Shown: positions 5,879-6,139 of the stretch, piece after piece | How the letters are laid out: the number at the start of each line of letters is the position of its first letter | Numbering within the stretch: position 1 is the stretch's first letter | Source of the DNA: Thermoproteota archaeon | GTDB lineage: Archaea; Korarchaeota; Korarchaeia; Korarchaeales; Korarchaeaceae | Direction: 5' to 3' | Length of the DNA stretch: 6,139 nucleotides | Assembly (NCBI GenBank): GCA_015521385.1 | Contig: WAOH01000012.1 | Span: forward strand, 1-6,139 | The notes under the pieces: generated by a model | Database searches by the model: none | Told to the model about the DNA's origin: nothing | What the model saw: the letters and a program-made list of their open reading frames with translations, nothing else | Made by a program: the position numbers and the translations under genes

Positions 5879-6139
5879 ATGGGATTGAGAAGGGTGTCGA
5901 GCTTGTGAGGCAGTCTGTCTGGGGGGATCTAATAGCCCTCTACCTATTCCTGGGTGGCCTAGGGGCCATGGCCTTCCTCTTCTCGTACCTGGCGTGGAGG
6001 AGGGGGGCCTCTAGGAAGCTCGTCCTTGGGGGCTCCCTTACGGGCCTGATCTCGGTCTTGATCGGGATACTAGCGCTTATACTAGATCTGGGCAGGCCAG
6101 GGAAGTTCGTGATGGTCATCCTCAGCCCCAGGCTGAACG
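5875..6139 (+). CDS. nrfD: NrfD/PsrC-type membrane quinol subunit, 5' part only
   Basis: The first 88 codons of an integral membrane protein are present and the rest lies beyond the window. The start ATG overlaps the stop of the iron-sulfur subunit by four bases (ATGA), and GGAGGTG at 5861-5867 lies seven bases upstream. Two membrane helices are visible, at about residues 18-40 (LIALYLFLGGLGAMAFLF) and 50-71. The segment after the second, LDLGRPGKFVMVI, is the hallmark D-L-G-R-P block of NrfD/PsrC proteins, and the F-L-G-G-L-G-A stretch is also typical. Family members anchor the complex and exchange electrons with quinol without haem. Full-length members are usually 300-400 residues with eight or more helices, so roughly a quarter is seen. 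The position directly after the A and B subunits fits exactly. Confidence 0.88.
   Translation, partial: MNGIEKGVELVRQSVWGDLIALYLFLGGLGAMAFLFSYLAWRRGASRKLVLGGSLTGLISVLIGILALILDLGRPGKFVMVILSPRLN

Overview
The window looks like chromosomal DNA from a thermophilic archaeon. Arginine is written mostly AGG and isoleucine often ATA. Ribosome-binding sites are of the GGTGA/GAGGTGAT type, TATA-box promoters can be placed, and TTG or GTG initiation is plausible for several genes. A korarchaeal or other Thermoproteota-type source would fit, but nothing here fixes the lineage.

Left part (1-837): a two-gene toxin-antitoxin operon of the VapBC type, with an AbrB/SpoVT-type antitoxin (194-436) and a PIN-domain ribonuclease toxin (436-837) that overlap by one base. 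A TATA box sits at the right distance for a leaderless antitoxin mRNA. The first 187 bases hold only a possible tail of an unrecognised gene.

Middle (838-1890): about 1 kb without an intact recognisable gene. It holds a tiny two-frame reading frame with a good ribosome-binding site (1053-1189), a run of short minus-strand frames that abut each other and may be a decayed gene (1255-1575), and a broken plus-strand frame rich in hydrophobic residues (1727-1908). I read it as a relic zone next to the toxin-antitoxin pair.

Right part (1891-6139): a respiratory molybdoenzyme locus. A TorD/DmsD-family chaperone gene runs leftward (1891-2529). Divergently, an operon-like set runs rightward: a Mo/W-bisPGD catalytic subunit with a Tat-like leader (2737-5277), a four-cluster ferredoxin-like electron-transfer subunit (5285-5878), and the start of an NrfD/PsrC-type membrane quinol subunit (5875 to the window edge). 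This is the A-B-C layout of polysulfide, thiosulfate and related reductases. The expected electron path is quinol in the membrane subunit, then the iron-sulfur chain, then the [4Fe-4S] cluster and the Mo/W centre of the catalytic subunit. The chaperone probably matures the catalytic subunit before export. The substrate (polysulfide/sulfur, thiosulfate, tetrathionate, arsenate or other) cannot be decided from this sequence. The 207-bp divergent control region carries a TATA box for each direction and a short inverted repeat that touches the TATA box of the reductase operon.
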